From the NCBI GenBank assembly GCA_031286695.1, contig JAITTY010000009.1, positions 352,659 to 416,658 on the forward strand: a stretch of 64,000 bases of DNA, read 5' to 3'. This stretch comes from Sphingobacterium sp. Lineage in GTDB: Bacteria; Bacteroidota; Bacteroidia; Sphingobacteriales; Sphingobacteriaceae. Positions within the stretch are counted from its first letter, which is position 1; the number at the start of each line of letters is the position of its first letter. Below, in pieces: positions 51,245-61,721 of the stretch. Under the pieces are notes generated by a model. The model ran no database searches. It was given only the letters and a program-made list of their open reading frames with translations, and was not told the DNA's origin. The position numbers and the translations under genes were made by a program.

Positions 51245-53904
51245 TGAAAGTATTTCTATGTTTATTTATAGTCGTTTTGCTTGGGCAAATAACCTTTGCC
51301 CAGCAAACGATTAATGGAACGGTCCAAGTGGATCAGACACAACATCCCGTACCCTTTGCCAGTGTCAATGTCCTTTCAGACAACAAAATCATCGCTTTCA
51401 AACCGACAGATAAAGAAGGCCGTTTTACAATTACATTAACAAAGGAATATGCAAATCTTTACCTGCAGATCAATCACCTGACCTACGAAAGATTTGAGCT
51501 TAAACTTGGGCCACAGGCATCAAACCTTCGAATTGCTCTTATCCCAAAAACCAATCTTTTGCAAGATGTGATTGTAAAAAGCAAACCTAAAATAACCCGT
51601 TCCAATGATACCATCTCCTACGATGTCGGCTCTTTTGCCAAAGAGGAAGACCGGAATATAGGCGATGTCATCAAGCGTCTTCCGGGCATGGAAGTTACCG
51701 AATCGGGACTTATCAAATACCAGGACAAAACTGTCTCTAAACTTTACATCGACGGAGACGACCTATTGGAAAATCGTTATGGAATCGGTACACGGACTAT
51801 CCCCCACAAAATGGTGAAGGACATTCAGGTACTTGACAACCACGAACATTATAAGGTCCTTAAGAATAAAAGATTTACAGACGACGTCGCTATAAATCTC
51901 GTTATTAAAGAGGAAGCAAAGCTAAAACTTACTGGGCAAGCGAAAATTGGGGTCGGCGCCCCCAATCTCTATGATCCTGAATTGAATTCAATCCTATTCA
52001 ACAAAAAAGTAAAGATGCTGAATGTCCTCAGCGGGAATAATACCGGTAATGATCTTTCTGGAGATATCATCGGTGCCAATCAATCCTCTTTACTGGCCAA
52101 GTTTGGTAGCTCTACCATCAACAATCTCCTGGCGACGAGCACAACGGGCAGTCCCAATATTCCTAAAAACAATTATTATTTCAACAATACCGGTTCACTA
52201 AACACCAATAACCTATACAACCTCAAGAATCTCTGGCAGCTAAAATCCAATATTCAGGTTTTATACGACAACGATAGGCAAAATAATGCCTCAAACACGC
52301 AATACCTGCTCGACGATGGTGACGTCTATTTTAATGAACAAAATCACCTAAAAACAGCGCGGTGGCTTGGCGCGGCCAGGCTTTCGGCATCCACCAATAC
52401 GGAAAAGAAATATGCGAGCAATACCTTATCATTTGAGTATGAAAAAAAAGATATTACAGCATTGCTAACAAACTCTTCGGGCCAGATCGAGCAGTTCCAA
52501 AAACACCACATCAAGGGATTCAGCAACTTGTTCAGCTATATACCTCAACTTAAAAACAATGACATTATTGCAATCAACTGGTCTTTAAATTATGGTAATA
52601 AACCGCAGACTTTACAGATCTATCCCGGTGTTTTTCCAGAAATACTCAACGATAGTATTCCCTATAAAAGTAGCCGCCAACAAATTGAAGTTCCCTCCTT
52701 TTTTACGGAGATCAGTACAGGTTATCGCTTCAATAAAGGTAGAATAAAGCAGCACTATCAAATTGGATTCAATACCGATCGTCAACATTTCAGTTCACTC
52801 CTTACAATAGAGGATAATGATCAACGTATTCGAACACTGGGCGATAATACCCACAATAATCTGCATTGGAGCAGGTCCCAAGCATTTATTACACCGCAAT
52901 ACTCCTGGAAAACAAATCAATTTGAAACCCAGCTCGACATCCCGATCACCTATCTATTTACGCATTATGAAGACGTCGGCCACCAGCTGGCCACTTCTAA
53001 AAATTCCGTGCTGATCAATCCAAATTTAAAAGCAAGATGGCAGTTTTCGCAAGAAGACTATCTTCAATTTAACTATCAATTTGCGCAGGACATTGGCAAT
53101 ATAGAAGATATATACCGCGGTGCAGTATTACGGAACTACAGAATGCTCAGCCAAAATAATGCAGCGTTAAATGAATCCAAAAAACATACATTTAATCTCA
53201 ATTATAATTTGGCCCGCACCCTAAAAGTATTATTTGCAAATGCTGGTATTAGCTATACAAGATCGCATTCCAACACCATATTATCTTCCGTTATAAAAAA
53301 TAATATCACCGAAAATATCTTGGTTAATATGGATAACCTGCAGGACCGATGGTCTTCTCAGATCGGATTTGACAAATACATTTTCCCCTTGGCAAGTACC
53401 CTCAAACTAAAAGGAAGCATTTCTTACTTCAAATACAATCAATTGTTAAACAATGCCTTGGTCCCTATTCGGAGTATGAGCTATCTATTTCAGCCCAGTA
53501 TAGAGGCTAAAGTATTTAAAACTTATAATATTTCCTATTCCGGCCTATTCAATTGGAGCAGGAGCAAACAACAGGGCCTTGACAATGCGATCCAAAATAA
53601 AACCACCACAATGATGCATAACATAGGTTTTCCGGCCAGCCCTTTTAAAAATGGCTTTATGCGGCTAAACCTGCGCAATCTTTCCACCTTTCAAACAAAC
53701 ATGAAGAATGCAAGTTATACCTTCATCGACCTTTTTACGCGCTATAAGGTCAACAAGTGGAAAATGGATTTCGAATTGGAAATGAATAATTTGGCCAATA
53801 TCAAAAACTATCGTACTTACCTGATGACGGCCAATATGATTTCTCAGAATGAATTTGAACTTCGTGGGAGGACAATTTTACTCCGTACTGTTTTTAACCT
53901 ATAA
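51244..53904 (+). CDS. Large outer-membrane beta-barrel protein with carboxypeptidase-regulatory-like N-domain (TonB-receptor-like)
   Basis: Outer-membrane protein of 886 residues. Signal peptide (KVFLCLFIVVLLGQITFA), then a CarboxypepD_reg-like domain (about 20-105, INGTVQVDQTQHPVPFASV), a plug-like region (about 120-230: NIGDVIKRLPGMEVTESGLI, SKLYIDGDDLL, MVKDIQVLDNHEHYKV), then a long barrel of OMP_b-brl type. It resembles a TonB-dependent receptor in layout, but I see no obvious TonB box. Translationally coupled with the GLPGLI gene; these two families recur as neighbours in this phylum. Cargo unknown. Confidence 0.87.
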   Translation: MKVFLCLFIVVLLGQITFAQQTINGTVQVDQTQHPVPFASVNVLSDNKIIAFKPTDKEGRFTITLTKEYANLYLQINHLTYERFELKLGPQASNLRIALIPKTNLLQDVIVKSKPKITRSNDTISYDVGSFAKEEDRNIGDVIKRLPGMEVTESGLIKYQDKTVSKLYIDGDDLLENRYGIGTRTIPHKMVKDIQVLDNHEHYKVLKNKRFTDDVAINLVIKEEAKLKLTGQAKIGVGAPNLYDPELNSILFNKKVKMLNVLSGNNTGNDLSGDIIGANQSSLLAKFGSSTINNLLATSTTGSPNIPKNNYYFNNTGSLNTNNLYNLKNLWQLKSNIQVLYDNDRQNNASNTQYLLDDGDVYFNEQNHLKTARWLGAARLSASTNTEKKYASNTLSFEYEKKDITALLTNSSGQIEQFQKHHIKGFSNLFSYIPQLKNNDIIAINWSLNYGNKPQTLQIYPGVFPEILNDSIPYKSSRQQIEVPSFFTEISTGYRFNKGRIKQHYQIGFNTDRQHFSSLLTIEDNDQRIRTLGDNTHNNLHWSRSQAFITPQYSWKTNQFETQLDIPITYLFTHYEDVGHQLATSKNSVLINPNLKARWQFSQEDYLQFNYQFAQDIGNIEDIYRGAVLRNYRMLSQNNAALNESKKHTFNLNYNLARTLKVLFANAGISYTRSHSNTILSSVIKNNITENILVNMDNLQDRWSSQIGFDKYIFPLASTLKLKGSISYFKYNQLLNNALVPIRSMSYLFQPSIEAKVFKTYNISYSGLFNWSRSKQQGLDNAIQNKTTTMMHNIGFPASPFKNGFMRLNLRNLSTFQTNMKNASYTFIDLFTRYKVNKWKMDFELEMNNLANIKNYRTYLMTANMISQNEFELRGRTILLRTVFNL

Positions 53905-54092
53905 GGCATCACACCAACTCGGAAAAAGACAATTGCGTTGGCCTAATGTTCGTCTATTGTTGATTTATTGTTGCGCCTATAGACCAATCTCTTCCAATCG
54001 AAATCTTGCTATTTTAGCAAATTCATCAATGATGAACATAAGTAGTGGGTTTTTCAAACCCAAGAGGCAGACCGGTTAATAAAAAAAGCAGA

Positions 54093-54134
54093 AAAAAGAA
54101 GCCTGAGCAAAAAAATCACTCAGGCTTCTTTTTT
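54093..54134. terminator. Bidirectional terminator between the outer-membrane and lipA genes
   Basis: Perfect 10-base-pair stem GAAGCCTGAG / CTCAGGCTTC (54098-54107 with 54119-54128), an 11-base loop, a T-run right of the stem and an A-run left. It lies between convergent genes. Confidence 0.82.
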
Positions 54135-54199
54135 ATATCGTGCAAAGATAATTCCACTATAAGGCGAAATATACCTTCAAAAAACTTTAAAACCGTTTT

Positions 54200-55081
54200 C
54201 TATTGCATGTCGAATAAATGTTTTTCAGCATGGTAGGATGAACGTACCAATGGTCCAGATTCTACATACTTGAATCCCATTTCCAAACCAATTTTCTGAT
54301 ATTTCTCAAACTGCGCCGGTGTAATCCACTCGATAACTGGATGGTGAGCTTTCGTAGGTTGTAAATATTGACCAAGTGTCAAAATATGCACCCCAACATT
54401 ATATAGATCTTGCATTGCCTCGATCACATCTTCTTCTGTTTCACCCAAACCAAGCATAATACCTGATTTCGTACGAAGACCAGCTTCAGAAATTCTGCGT
54501 AGACATTCCAATGAACGATCATATTTCGCTTGAACACGAACTTCTCTTGTCAGACGACGGACAGTTTCCAAGTTGTGGGAAACAACTTCAGGACGAACTG
54601 CGATCACGCGATCCAAATTATCCCATTGTCCTTTAAAATCAGGTAAAAGTGTTTCTAAGGTCGTTTCAGGGCTTTCCCTGCGGATAGCGTTGATCGTCTC
54701 GGCCCAAATAATTGAACCACCATCTTTCAGATCGTCACGATCCACCGAAGTAATCACACAATGTTTTACCTGCATCAATTTAACAGAATTCGCAACCCGA
54801 TTTGGTTCATCCAAATCTACGGCTAGCGGACGGCCAGTTGCTACCGCACAAAATGAACAAGAACGTGTACAGATATTTCCCAAAATCATGAAGGTTGCCG
54901 TTCCAGCACCCCAACATTCGCCCATATTCGGACAATTTCCACTCTCACAAATCGTATGTAATTTATGCTCGTCTACAAGACTTCTGACATGTCTATACTC
55001 TTTACCAACAGGCAATTTGACACGCAACCAATCAGGCTTGCGCTGTGCAGGAGTTGCCGGAATAACTGGAAGTTCAATCAT
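54200..55081 (-). CDS. lipA: Lipoyl synthase
   Basis: Radical SAM enzyme that inserts two sulfurs into octanoyl groups of 2-oxoacid dehydrogenases and GcvH. The 293-residue protein carries the auxiliary-cluster cysteines in [12 protein letters not shown] (Cys45, Cys50, Cys56), the radical-SAM cluster [10 protein letters not shown] (Cys71, Cys75, Cys78), and the C-terminal RSSYHAEKH Ser ligand. It begins 4 bases after an exact minus-strand TAACTTTG box (55093-55086), so the mRNA may be leaderless. LipB is not in the window. Confidence 0.96.
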   Translation of the reverse strand: MIELPVIPATPAQRKPDWLRVKLPVGKEYRHVRSLVDEHKLHTICESGNCPNMGECWGAGTATFMILGNICTRSCSFCAVATGRPLAVDLDEPNRVANSVKLMQVKHCVITSVDRDDLKDGGSIIWAETINAIRRESPETTLETLLPDFKGQWDNLDRVIAVRPEVVSHNLETVRRLTREVRVQAKYDRSLECLRRISEAGLRTKSGIMLGLGETEEDVIEAMQDLYNVGVHILTLGQYLQPTKAHHPVIEWITPAQFEKYQKIGLEMGFKYVESGPLVRSSYHAEKHLFDMQ

Positions 55082-55230
55082 ACAACAAAGTTAAGGATTA
55101 AAAATGTAATTTCTAACCGTCAATTTGTTGGTTTTATATCATAAAAATTGACCGATTATCGGCATTAATAGAATAATGAAACAAAAATTAGGATATTTGT
55201 GTTGATTATCATTAATCTAATAACAAAACT

Positions 55231-57489
55231 ATGCGACTGAGCCAATCTTTATCCATGTTGTTACTTGGGAGTGCATCCATCTTTGCTGCACAGGCCCAAA
55301 CCAACTTTGACATTATACCCAAACCTTCTAAAATCACATTGGCCACAGGTACCTATACTATCCCAACCCATCTTCCGGTTATTGTTTCAGATGAGTTTCA
55401 GGAAGCGACCCAATTGCTTACCGAACACCCCGCTATCAAAAGCCTAGCCATCGAAGTACTCAAGAAAAATAAAAAAGGCCCAAAAGAAGGCTTTCGCATT
55501 ATCAAAGCAGTCGATGCAGACAATCTTAGCAAAAACGCCTACTCCATTCAAATCGATGAAAAAGGCCTACTGCTCAGGGCTTGGAATGTACCTCAGGTTA
55601 TCAATGGGATATACACCCTCATTCAATTAGGCTATCTACAGGCTGACCCAAGTAAAATAGCCTTTGCGACAATTGTTGATGAACCACGATTTACCTACCG
55701 CGGTTTACACCTCGACGTGTCACGCCATTTTATGCCATTGTCTTTTGTAAAAAAATATATCGACATCATGGCTATTTATAAATTCAACAATTTTCATTGG
55801 CATCTAACAGATGGTGCTGGATGGCGGCTTGAAATCAAAAAATATCCAGAGTTAACACAAAAGGCTGCCTGGCGTACGCATACAAGCTGGAAAGATTGGT
55901 GGAATAATGGCCGTCAATACGTCGAAAAAGGCACCGCAAACGCTAGTGGCGGTTTCTATACGCAAGAAGAAGCACGCGAACTGGTCGATTACGCAGCACG
56001 CAAAGGAATCAATGTGATTCCGGAGATAGAAATGCCAGGGCATTCGGAAGAAGTGCTGGCCGTTTATCCCGAACTCTCCTGTTCTGGAAAACCCTACGGT
56101 CAAGGAGAATTCTGTATTGGCAATGAAAAAACCTTTGAATTCCTAAAGAATGTACTGGATGAAGTCCTCACCATATTCCCCTCGCAATACATTCATATCG
56201 GCGGAGATGAGGCTGAGAAAAAACATTGGGAAACCTGCCCTAAAGATCAGGCACTCATGCAAAAAGAAGGATTAAAGTCTGTCGATGAGCTGCAGAGCTA
56301 TGCCATCAAACAAATGGACCTTTACCTGCAATCCAAAGGCAGAAAGCTTATTGGTTGGGATGAGATTCTACAGGGAGGCCTCACCGAAGGAGCTACAGTC
56401 ATGAGCTGGCGCGGTGAAGATGGCGGCATAAAGGCTGCTAATGCCGGTCACGATGTCATCATGACCCCAGGGTCACACCTCTATTTTGATTCCTATCAGA
56501 CGGACCCTAGAACACAGCCTGAAGCCATCGGCGGATACCTGACACTAGACAAGGTGTATTCCTATGATCCTATTCCAGCGGCCATACAAGGAGATAAAGC
56601 CAAACATATCCTTGGTGCGCAAGCAAATATATGGACAGAATATGTACCTACCACAGAACATCTGGAATATATGGTATTCCCACGTGCGCTGGCATTATCG
56701 GAGGTCAATTGGACAAATAAGGATGCGAAGAGCTGGACAGACTTTCAACGAAGGTTGCAATCACATTACAAGCTATTACAAGATCTGAGCGTCAATTATT
56801 ATCGTCCTTCCTTTAATGTCGCTTATACGGCCACATACAATGCAGCTAAAAACAATAATAAAATTACGCTGACAACGGAGCAGCTAAAAACAGATCAGAT
56901 CCGGTATACTATTGACAGTAGTGAGCCAACGATCCAATCTACCCCCTATACAGGTCCATTTGAATTAAGTTCAACAGGGCATATCAATGCGGCTTATTTT
57001 CAAGATTCGATCAAAATCGGCCCAACGCTCTCCTTTGATATTGATATCCACCGCGCCATTGGGAAAAAAGTAACCTACAATACGCAATGGTCGGGATATC
57101 CGGCACAGAAAGATTCCACCTTAACAAACGGAATCATGGGCGGTCTTTCCTACCATGATGGCCAATGGCAAGGATTTACAAGCCCGATTGATCTTGTTGT
57201 GGATATGGAACGTCGCGAAGAAATCCACCAAGTTGCCATGAATTTCATGCAGATGATTGGCCCCGGCGTTTATATGCCAGGAGAAATGGAAGTCCTGCTT
57301 TCGGATAATGGCCGTACCTTCAGATCTGTAGGAACAATCAAAAATGACATATCCGATAAAGAATCCAAGTTGACTTTCAAAAGGTTTGAACTCAAACTTG
57401 ACAAAGCCCAACAGGCTCGTTATATTAAAATCAAAGCCAGCAATCCAAAAAAAGGCTACTTGTTTACGGATGAAATCATCGTTTATTAA
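55231..57489 (+). CDS. Exported beta-N-acetylhexosaminidase (GH20)
   Basis: Glycoside hydrolase family 20 enzyme of 752 residues that releases terminal GlcNAc or GalNAc. A signal peptide (ends ASIFAAQAQ) is followed by a GH20b domain and the (beta/alpha)8 barrel with the catalytic pair Asp326-Glu327 in HIGGDEAEKKHW (substrate-assisted catalysis). WHLTDGAGWRLEI and VMSWRGEDGGI line the site. The C-terminal ~130 residues look like an F5/8 type C-like carbohydrate-binding domain (MEVLLSDNGRTFRSVGTI). The enzyme complements the GH2 and GH109 enzymes in the window. Confidence 0.94.
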   Translation: MRLSQSLSMLLLGSASIFAAQAQTNFDIIPKPSKITLATGTYTIPTHLPVIVSDEFQEATQLLTEHPAIKSLAIEVLKKNKKGPKEGFRIIKAVDADNLSKNAYSIQIDEKGLLLRAWNVPQVINGIYTLIQLGYLQADPSKIAFATIVDEPRFTYRGLHLDVSRHFMPLSFVKKYIDIMAIYKFNNFHWHLTDGAGWRLEIKKYPELTQKAAWRTHTSWKDWWNNGRQYVEKGTANASGGFYTQEEARELVDYAARKGINVIPEIEMPGHSEEVLAVYPELSCSGKPYGQGEFCIGNEKTFEFLKNVLDEVLTIFPSQYIHIGGDEAEKKHWETCPKDQALMQKEGLKSVDELQSYAIKQMDLYLQSKGRKLIGWDEILQGGLTEGATVMSWRGEDGGIKAANAGHDVIMTPGSHLYFDSYQTDPRTQPEAIGGYLTLDKVYSYDPIPAAIQGDKAKHILGAQANIWTEYVPTTEHLEYMVFPRALALSEVNWTNKDAKSWTDFQRRLQSHYKLLQDLSVNYYRPSFNVAYTATYNAAKNNNKITLTTEQLKTDQIRYTIDSSEPTIQSTPYTGPFELSSTGHINAAYFQDSIKIGPTLSFDIDIHRAIGKKVTYNTQWSGYPAQKDSTLTNGIMGGLSYHDGQWQGFTSPIDLVVDMERREEIHQVAMNFMQMIGPGVYMPGEMEVLLSDNGRTFRSVGTIKNDISDKESKLTFKRFELKLDKAQQARYIKIKASNPKKGYLFTDEIIVY

Positions 57490-57512
57490 ACAAATCAGCC
57501 CCATTATTGCCT

Positions 57513-57560
57513 ACGAGTTGGAAAACATACTGCTTATGTTTTCCAACTCGTTTTTGTTTT
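57513..57560 (+). terminator. Terminator after the GH20 gene
   Basis: Perfect 17-base-pair stem ACGAGTTGGAAAACATA / TATGTTTTCCAACTCGT (57513-57529 with 57535-57551), loop CTGCT, followed by TTTTGTTTT. Confidence 0.92.
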
Positions 57561-57641
57561 TTCAGAGCCACTTTTCTAAAAAACTACATTTTTTTTTGAA
57601 ATATTCTTAAAATAAATAGTTAATTTTCAAAATTTAAAATG

Positions 57642-57649
57642 TAACTTTG
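57642..57649 (+). promoter_or_regulatory. carB -7 element
   Basis: TAACTTTG matches TAnnTTTG, about 100 bases before the carB ATG at 57751; the -33 position is weak. The long leader could hold a regulatory RNA, but no known riboswitch or attenuator was recognised in it. Confidence 0.5.
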
Positions 57650-57750
57650 CACTCCGACAAAGCAGTCGGAATGACCCTTCCCCATGAGCTAGTTTTGATT
57701 GTCTTTGCTCAGATTTACAATAGGAAATTTAATTTTTTGAACTAGATATA

Positions 57751-60570
57751 ATGCCAAGAAACACTTCCATTAAGTCGGTTTTAATCATCGGATCAGGTCC
57801 CATCGTTATCGGTCAGGCTTGCGAATTTGATTATTCTGGATCTCAAGCATCCCTTTCATTGAAAGAAGAAGGTATTGAAGTATCCATCATCAACTCAAAC
57901 CCTGCAACAATCATGACGGACAAAGTTGTTGCAGACAATGTCTACTTACTTCCATTAACATGCGAAAGTATTGAAGAAATTTTGCAAAAACACAACATTG
58001 ACGCTGTACTTCCTACCATGGGTGGCCAGACGGCTTTGAACTTATGTATCGAAGCTTCTAACCTAGGTCTTTGGGAAAAATACAACGTAAAAGTTATCGG
58101 TGTTGATGTTGCTGCCATTGAAAAAACTGAAAACCGTGAAGAGTTCCGTCAATTAATGGTTGATATCGGTGTGGGCGTTGCAACATCCAAAATTGCAAAC
58201 TCATTCCTTGAGGGCAAAGAGGCTGCACAAGAAATTGGCTATCCCCTTGTTATACGTCCATCGTATACCCTTGCAGGTACAGGAGGTGGATTTGTTCACA
58301 GAAAAGAAGATTTTGATGCAGCCTTAAATAGAGGTTTACATGCTTCACCAACACACGAAGTTTTGGTAGAACAAGCTGTATTGGGCTGGAAAGAATTTGA
58401 GTTGGAATTACTTCGCGATACCAACGACAATGTTATCATCATCTGTACCATTGAAAACTTTGATCCAATGGGTATCCATACAGGAGACTCGATCACGGTT
58501 GCACCAGGCATGACATTATCAGACAAATGTTATCAAGATATGCGTAATCAGGCTATTCTGATGATGCGTTCAATTGGTACATTTGCAGGTGGTTGTAACG
58601 TTCAGTTCTCTGTAAACCCAGAAAACGAAGAAATCATTGCCATCGAAATCAATCCACGCGTATCACGCTCTTCAGCTTTAGCATCGAAAGCAACAGGTTA
58701 TCCAATTGCGAAGATTGCAGCTAAATTGGCGATCGGTTACAACTTGGATGAATTGCAAAATCAGATTACGAAGACAACATCCGCATATTTTGAACCAACA
58801 TTAGACTATGTAATTGTTAAGATCCCTCGTTTCAACTTCGATAAATTCAAAGGCGCAAACAAGGAATTAGGTCTACAGATGAAAGCGGTAGGTGAAGTAA
58901 TGGCAATCGGCCGTACATTTATCGAAGCTTTACAGAAAGCATGTCAATCGTTAGAGACTGGCCGCGCTGGTTTAGGTGCTGACGGTCGTCAATGGAGAAA
59001 CCTCGACGAAATCATGGATAGTTTGGAACATCCAAGTGGTGATCGCTTATTCCATATCAAAGATGCTTTCGAATTGGGCGTTCCTTTGGAATCTATCCGT
59101 AAGGCAACACGTATCGACAAATGGTTCTTAGTTCAAATCCAAGAGTTGGTACACCTTGAGCAAGAATTACGTCGTTATCAATTGAATAATATTCCACGCG
59201 ACTTCTTCATGACCTTAAAACAAAAAGGTTATTCAGATGTACAAATCGCATGGTTATTAGGAAATGTAACCGAGGATCAAGTTTACGATCGTCGTAAGGA
59301 GTTAGGCATCAACCGTGTTTACAAAATGGTCGATACTTGTGCTGCAGAATTCCCTGCACAAACACCATACTACTATTCGACATTCGAAGAAGAGAACGAA
59401 TCCATCTCTTCAGATAGAAAGAAAATCATCGTTTTAGGTTCCGGTCCAAACCGTATCGGTCAAGGTATCGAGTTTGATTACTCTTGTGTACACGGTTTAC
59501 TGGCTGCTAAAGAATGTGGTTACGAAGCGATTATGGTCAACTGTAACCCGGAGACTGTTTCGACAGACTTCAATATGGCTGACAAATTATACTTCGAGCC
59601 CGTATTCTGGGAGCACGTACGTGAGATCATTGAATTAGAGAAACCAGAAGGTGTTATCGTTCAGTTGGGTGGACAAACGGCTCTTAAAATGGCTGAACGT
59701 CTAGAGCAACTTGGCGTAAAAATCATTGGTACCTCATTTGAGAATATGGACTTGGCAGAAGACCGTGGCCGTTTCTCAGATCTATTGAAAGAATTGGAAA
59801 TTCCATATCCAAGATATGGTGTAGCAACTTCAGCAGAAGAAGCATTACAAGTTGCAAACGAAGTTGGATATCCAGTATTGGTGCGTCCTTCTTACGTATT
59901 GGGTGGACAAGGCATGAGCATTGTTATCAACGATGAAGATTTAGAAAAAGCTGTTGTCAACTTGTTGAAAAACCTTCCTGGAAACCATATCCTGATCGAC
60001 CACTTCTTGGATCGTGCAGAAGAAGCTGAATCAGATTCAATCTGTGATGGTGAAGATGTACACATCATCGGTATGATGGAACACATCGAGCCTGCAGGTA
60101 TCCACTCTGGTGACTCATCGGCTGTATTGCCGCCATTTGGCCTATCACAAGCTGTTCAGGACAAAATGGAAGAATACTCTATTAAATTAGCAAAAGCGTT
60201 AAACGTTCGTGGTCTATTAAATATTCAGTTTGCTGTCAAAGGTGAAAATGTGTATGTCATCGAGGCCAACCCACGTGCATCACGTACCGTTCCTTTCATC
60301 GCTAAAGCTTATGATGTTCCTTACATCAATATTGCAACTAAAATCATGTTAGGCGTTAATAAATTGAAAGACTTCACGATCGAACGTAAGCTGAAAGGAT
60401 ACGCGATTAAAGAACCTGTATTCTCTTTCAATAAATTCCCTGAAGTAGATAAACAATTAGGCCCTGAAATGAAATCAACTGGTGAAGCAATTCGCTTTAT
60501 CAAAGATCTTCACGATCCTTATTTCAGAGAATTGTACAATCAAAAATCAATGTTTTTGAATGCGCAATAA
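57751..60570 (+). CDS. carB: Carbamoyl-phosphate synthase large subunit (no C-terminal allosteric domain)
   Basis: Makes carbamoyl phosphate for pyrimidines and arginine, with CarA. The 939-residue protein has the two duplicated halves with ATP-grasp domains: [18 protein letters not shown] and [18 protein letters not shown] begin them, with metal-binding [12 protein letters not shown] and EANPRASRT. It ends right after the second ATP-grasp half ([21 protein letters not shown]); the MGS-like allosteric domain of about 130 residues found in E. coli CarB is missing, and the frame ends at a real stop before a terminator. I recall this shorter form in related Bacteroidota, so it is likely not a mutation. 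Confidence 0.95.
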   Translation: MPRNTSIKSVLIIGSGPIVIGQACEFDYSGSQASLSLKEEGIEVSIINSNPATIMTDKVVADNVYLLPLTCESIEEILQKHNIDAVLPTMGGQTALNLCIEASNLGLWEKYNVKVIGVDVAAIEKTENREEFRQLMVDIGVGVATSKIANSFLEGKEAAQEIGYPLVIRPSYTLAGTGGGFVHRKEDFDAALNRGLHASPTHEVLVEQAVLGWKEFELELLRDTNDNVIIICTIENFDPMGIHTGDSITVAPGMTLSDKCYQDMRNQAILMMRSIGTFAGGCNVQFSVNPENEEIIAIEINPRVSRSSALASKATGYPIAKIAAKLAIGYNLDELQNQITKTTSAYFEPTLDYVIVKIPRFNFDKFKGANKELGLQMKAVGEVMAIGRTFIEALQKACQSLETGRAGLGADGRQWRNLDEIMDSLEHPSGDRLFHIKDAFELGVPLESIRKATRIDKWFLVQIQELVHLEQELRRYQLNNIPRDFFMTLKQKGYSDVQIAWLLGNVTEDQVYDRRKELGINRVYKMVDTCAAEFPAQTPYYYSTFEEENESISSDRKKIIVLGSGPNRIGQGIEFDYSCVHGLLAAKECGYEAIMVNCNPETVSTDFNMADKLYFEPVFWEHVREIIELEKPEGVIVQLGGQTALKMAERLEQLGVKIIGTSFENMDLAEDRGRFSDLLKELEIPYPRYGVATSAEEALQVANEVGYPVLVRPSYVLGGQGMSIVINDEDLEKAVVNLLKNLPGNHILIDHFLDRAEEAESDSICDGEDVHIIGMMEHIEPAGIHSGDSSAVLPPFGLSQAVQDKMEEYSIKLAKALNVRGLLNIQFAVKGENVYVIEANPRASRTVPFIAKAYDVPYINIATKIMLGVNKLKDFTIERKLKGYAIKEPVFSFNKFPEVDKQLGPEMKSTGEAIRFIKDLHDPYFRELYNQKSMFLNAQ

Positions 60571-60582
60571 GGCATATCAATT

Positions 60583-60620
60583 AAATAGAAAAGGCTTGCA
60601 TTTGCAAGCCTTTTCTATTT
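60583..60620. terminator. Bidirectional terminator between carB and the FGE-like gene
   Basis: Perfect 18-base-pair inverted repeat (60583-60600 with 60603-60620) with a two-base centre, core AAGGCTTGCA / TGCAAGCCTT, with T-rich ends. The convergent gene's TAG stop (60615-60617) lies inside it. Confidence 0.85.
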
Positions 60621-61652
60621 AATATCTTTTACACAGCGGAATCCAACATTATTTGTAGGACTGTTGACCTCCCCTTTTCCTCGGCTTCCGGCTTTATACC
60701 TTTCGCAATATTGATCATTGCAAAGAAATGACCCACCCCGCTGAACACGTTTTTCAAGGTTTGGTTCCTGTGGATCATAAGAATCTTGTGGTCCTTTGGG
60801 ATTAGCCATTGTACTATGCTGATAATAATCAGGCCGATAAAAATCAGCACACCATTCCCAGACATTCCCTTCCATGTCATATAGCCCCAGTGCATTTGCC
60901 TGAAATGATTTTACGGGTGCTGTTCCTTCGAATCCATCTTCTTTTGAATCTTGTACAGGAAACTTTCCCTGGTAAATATTTGCGGTCCATTTACCATCAG
61001 GCTTCAAATCTTTGCCCCAATAATACAAGTCGTCGTTTGCATCTTTACGTCCTCTAGCCGCATACTCCCATTCCGCTTCTGTAGGTAATCGCTTGCCTGC
61101 CCATTTCGCATAAGCTGCGGCATCTTCATAGGCAACCTGAACAACGGGATAATTCATTTTGTCCTTTATCGAGCTGTTCGGCCCCTCGGGATGTTGCCAG
61201 TTTGCACCAGGGACATACTCCCACCACATCAGATAATTATTTAATGAATTGAGTTCTTTGGGTTTGGAAAATACAGCCGATCCCGGGACTAACATCTTAG
61301 GATCCACCCCCGGAAAATCTTTGGGATCCAGCTCCCGCTCAGCAACAGTTACGTAACCCGTCTCCTTTACAAACTGCGCAAACTGTGCATTTGTAACCTC
61401 ATGTTCATCCATATAAAATGAATTTAGCTCAACCTGATGTAAAGGCTTACTATCTTCAAAATTTGAACTTCCCATCAAAAATTTGCCCCCTTCGACCAAT
61501 ATCATCTGGTCCGCCGTCTTGTTTTTTAACTGCGTAATTTGGGATTTTATCATACCTGCGCGAGTAGGTATATTTTCACCAACACAACAGGAAAGTGTAT
61601 CCTTGGTGGAAAATAACGACAAACAGGTCATTAGAGTCAGATTGAATAACAT
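60615..61652 (-). CDS. Formylglycine-generating enzyme (SUMF1) family protein
   Basis: A 345-residue member of the FGE-sulfatase family, which convert a Cys (or Ser) of sulfatases into the catalytic formylglycine. The SUMF1 fold begins with MILVEGGKFLMGSS, then FYMDEHEVTNAQFAQFVKETGY, RLPTEAEWEYAARGR, GLYDMEGNVWEWCADF, and the C-terminal GGSFLCNDQYCERYKAGSRGKG. Cys311 and Cys316 have the Cys-x4-Cys spacing of the active-site pair of human FGE, so the enzyme looks active rather than a paralogue. The N-terminus is hydrophobic, suggesting export. No sulfatase gene is in the window. Confidence 0.87.
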   Translation of the reverse strand: MLFNLTLMTCLSLFSTKDTLSCCVGENIPTRAGMIKSQITQLKNKTADQMILVEGGKFLMGSSNFEDSKPLHQVELNSFYMDEHEVTNAQFAQFVKETGYVTVAERELDPKDFPGVDPKMLVPGSAVFSKPKELNSLNNYLMWWEYVPGANWQHPEGPNSSIKDKMNYPVVQVAYEDAAAYAKWAGKRLPTEAEWEYAARGRKDANDDLYYWGKDLKPDGKWTANIYQGKFPVQDSKEDGFEGTAPVKSFQANALGLYDMEGNVWEWCADFYRPDYYQHSTMANPKGPQDSYDPQEPNLEKRVQRGGSFLCNDQYCERYKAGSRGKGEVNSPTNNVGFRCVKDIK

Positions 61653-61665
61653 AATTAAAGATAAA

Positions 61666-61696
61666 CATAAAAGGGGAACAATAAAAAGTTCCCCTT
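61666..61696 (-). terminator. Terminator between the GH109 and FGE-like genes
   Basis: On the minus strand, AAGGGGAAC / GTTCCCCTT (61688-61696 with 61671-61679), loop of 8, then TTTTATG. It lies after the GH109 stop, and the FGE-like ATG is about 20 bases downstream. Confidence 0.7.
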
Positions 61697-61721
61697 CAAT
61701 AAGTCATTTCATATAAGAGTA

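Noticed and set aside
54045-54236. Short open frame over the terminator before lipA
   Set aside because: Its lysine-rich middle is the A-rich terminator stem, and it overlaps lipA on the other strand.
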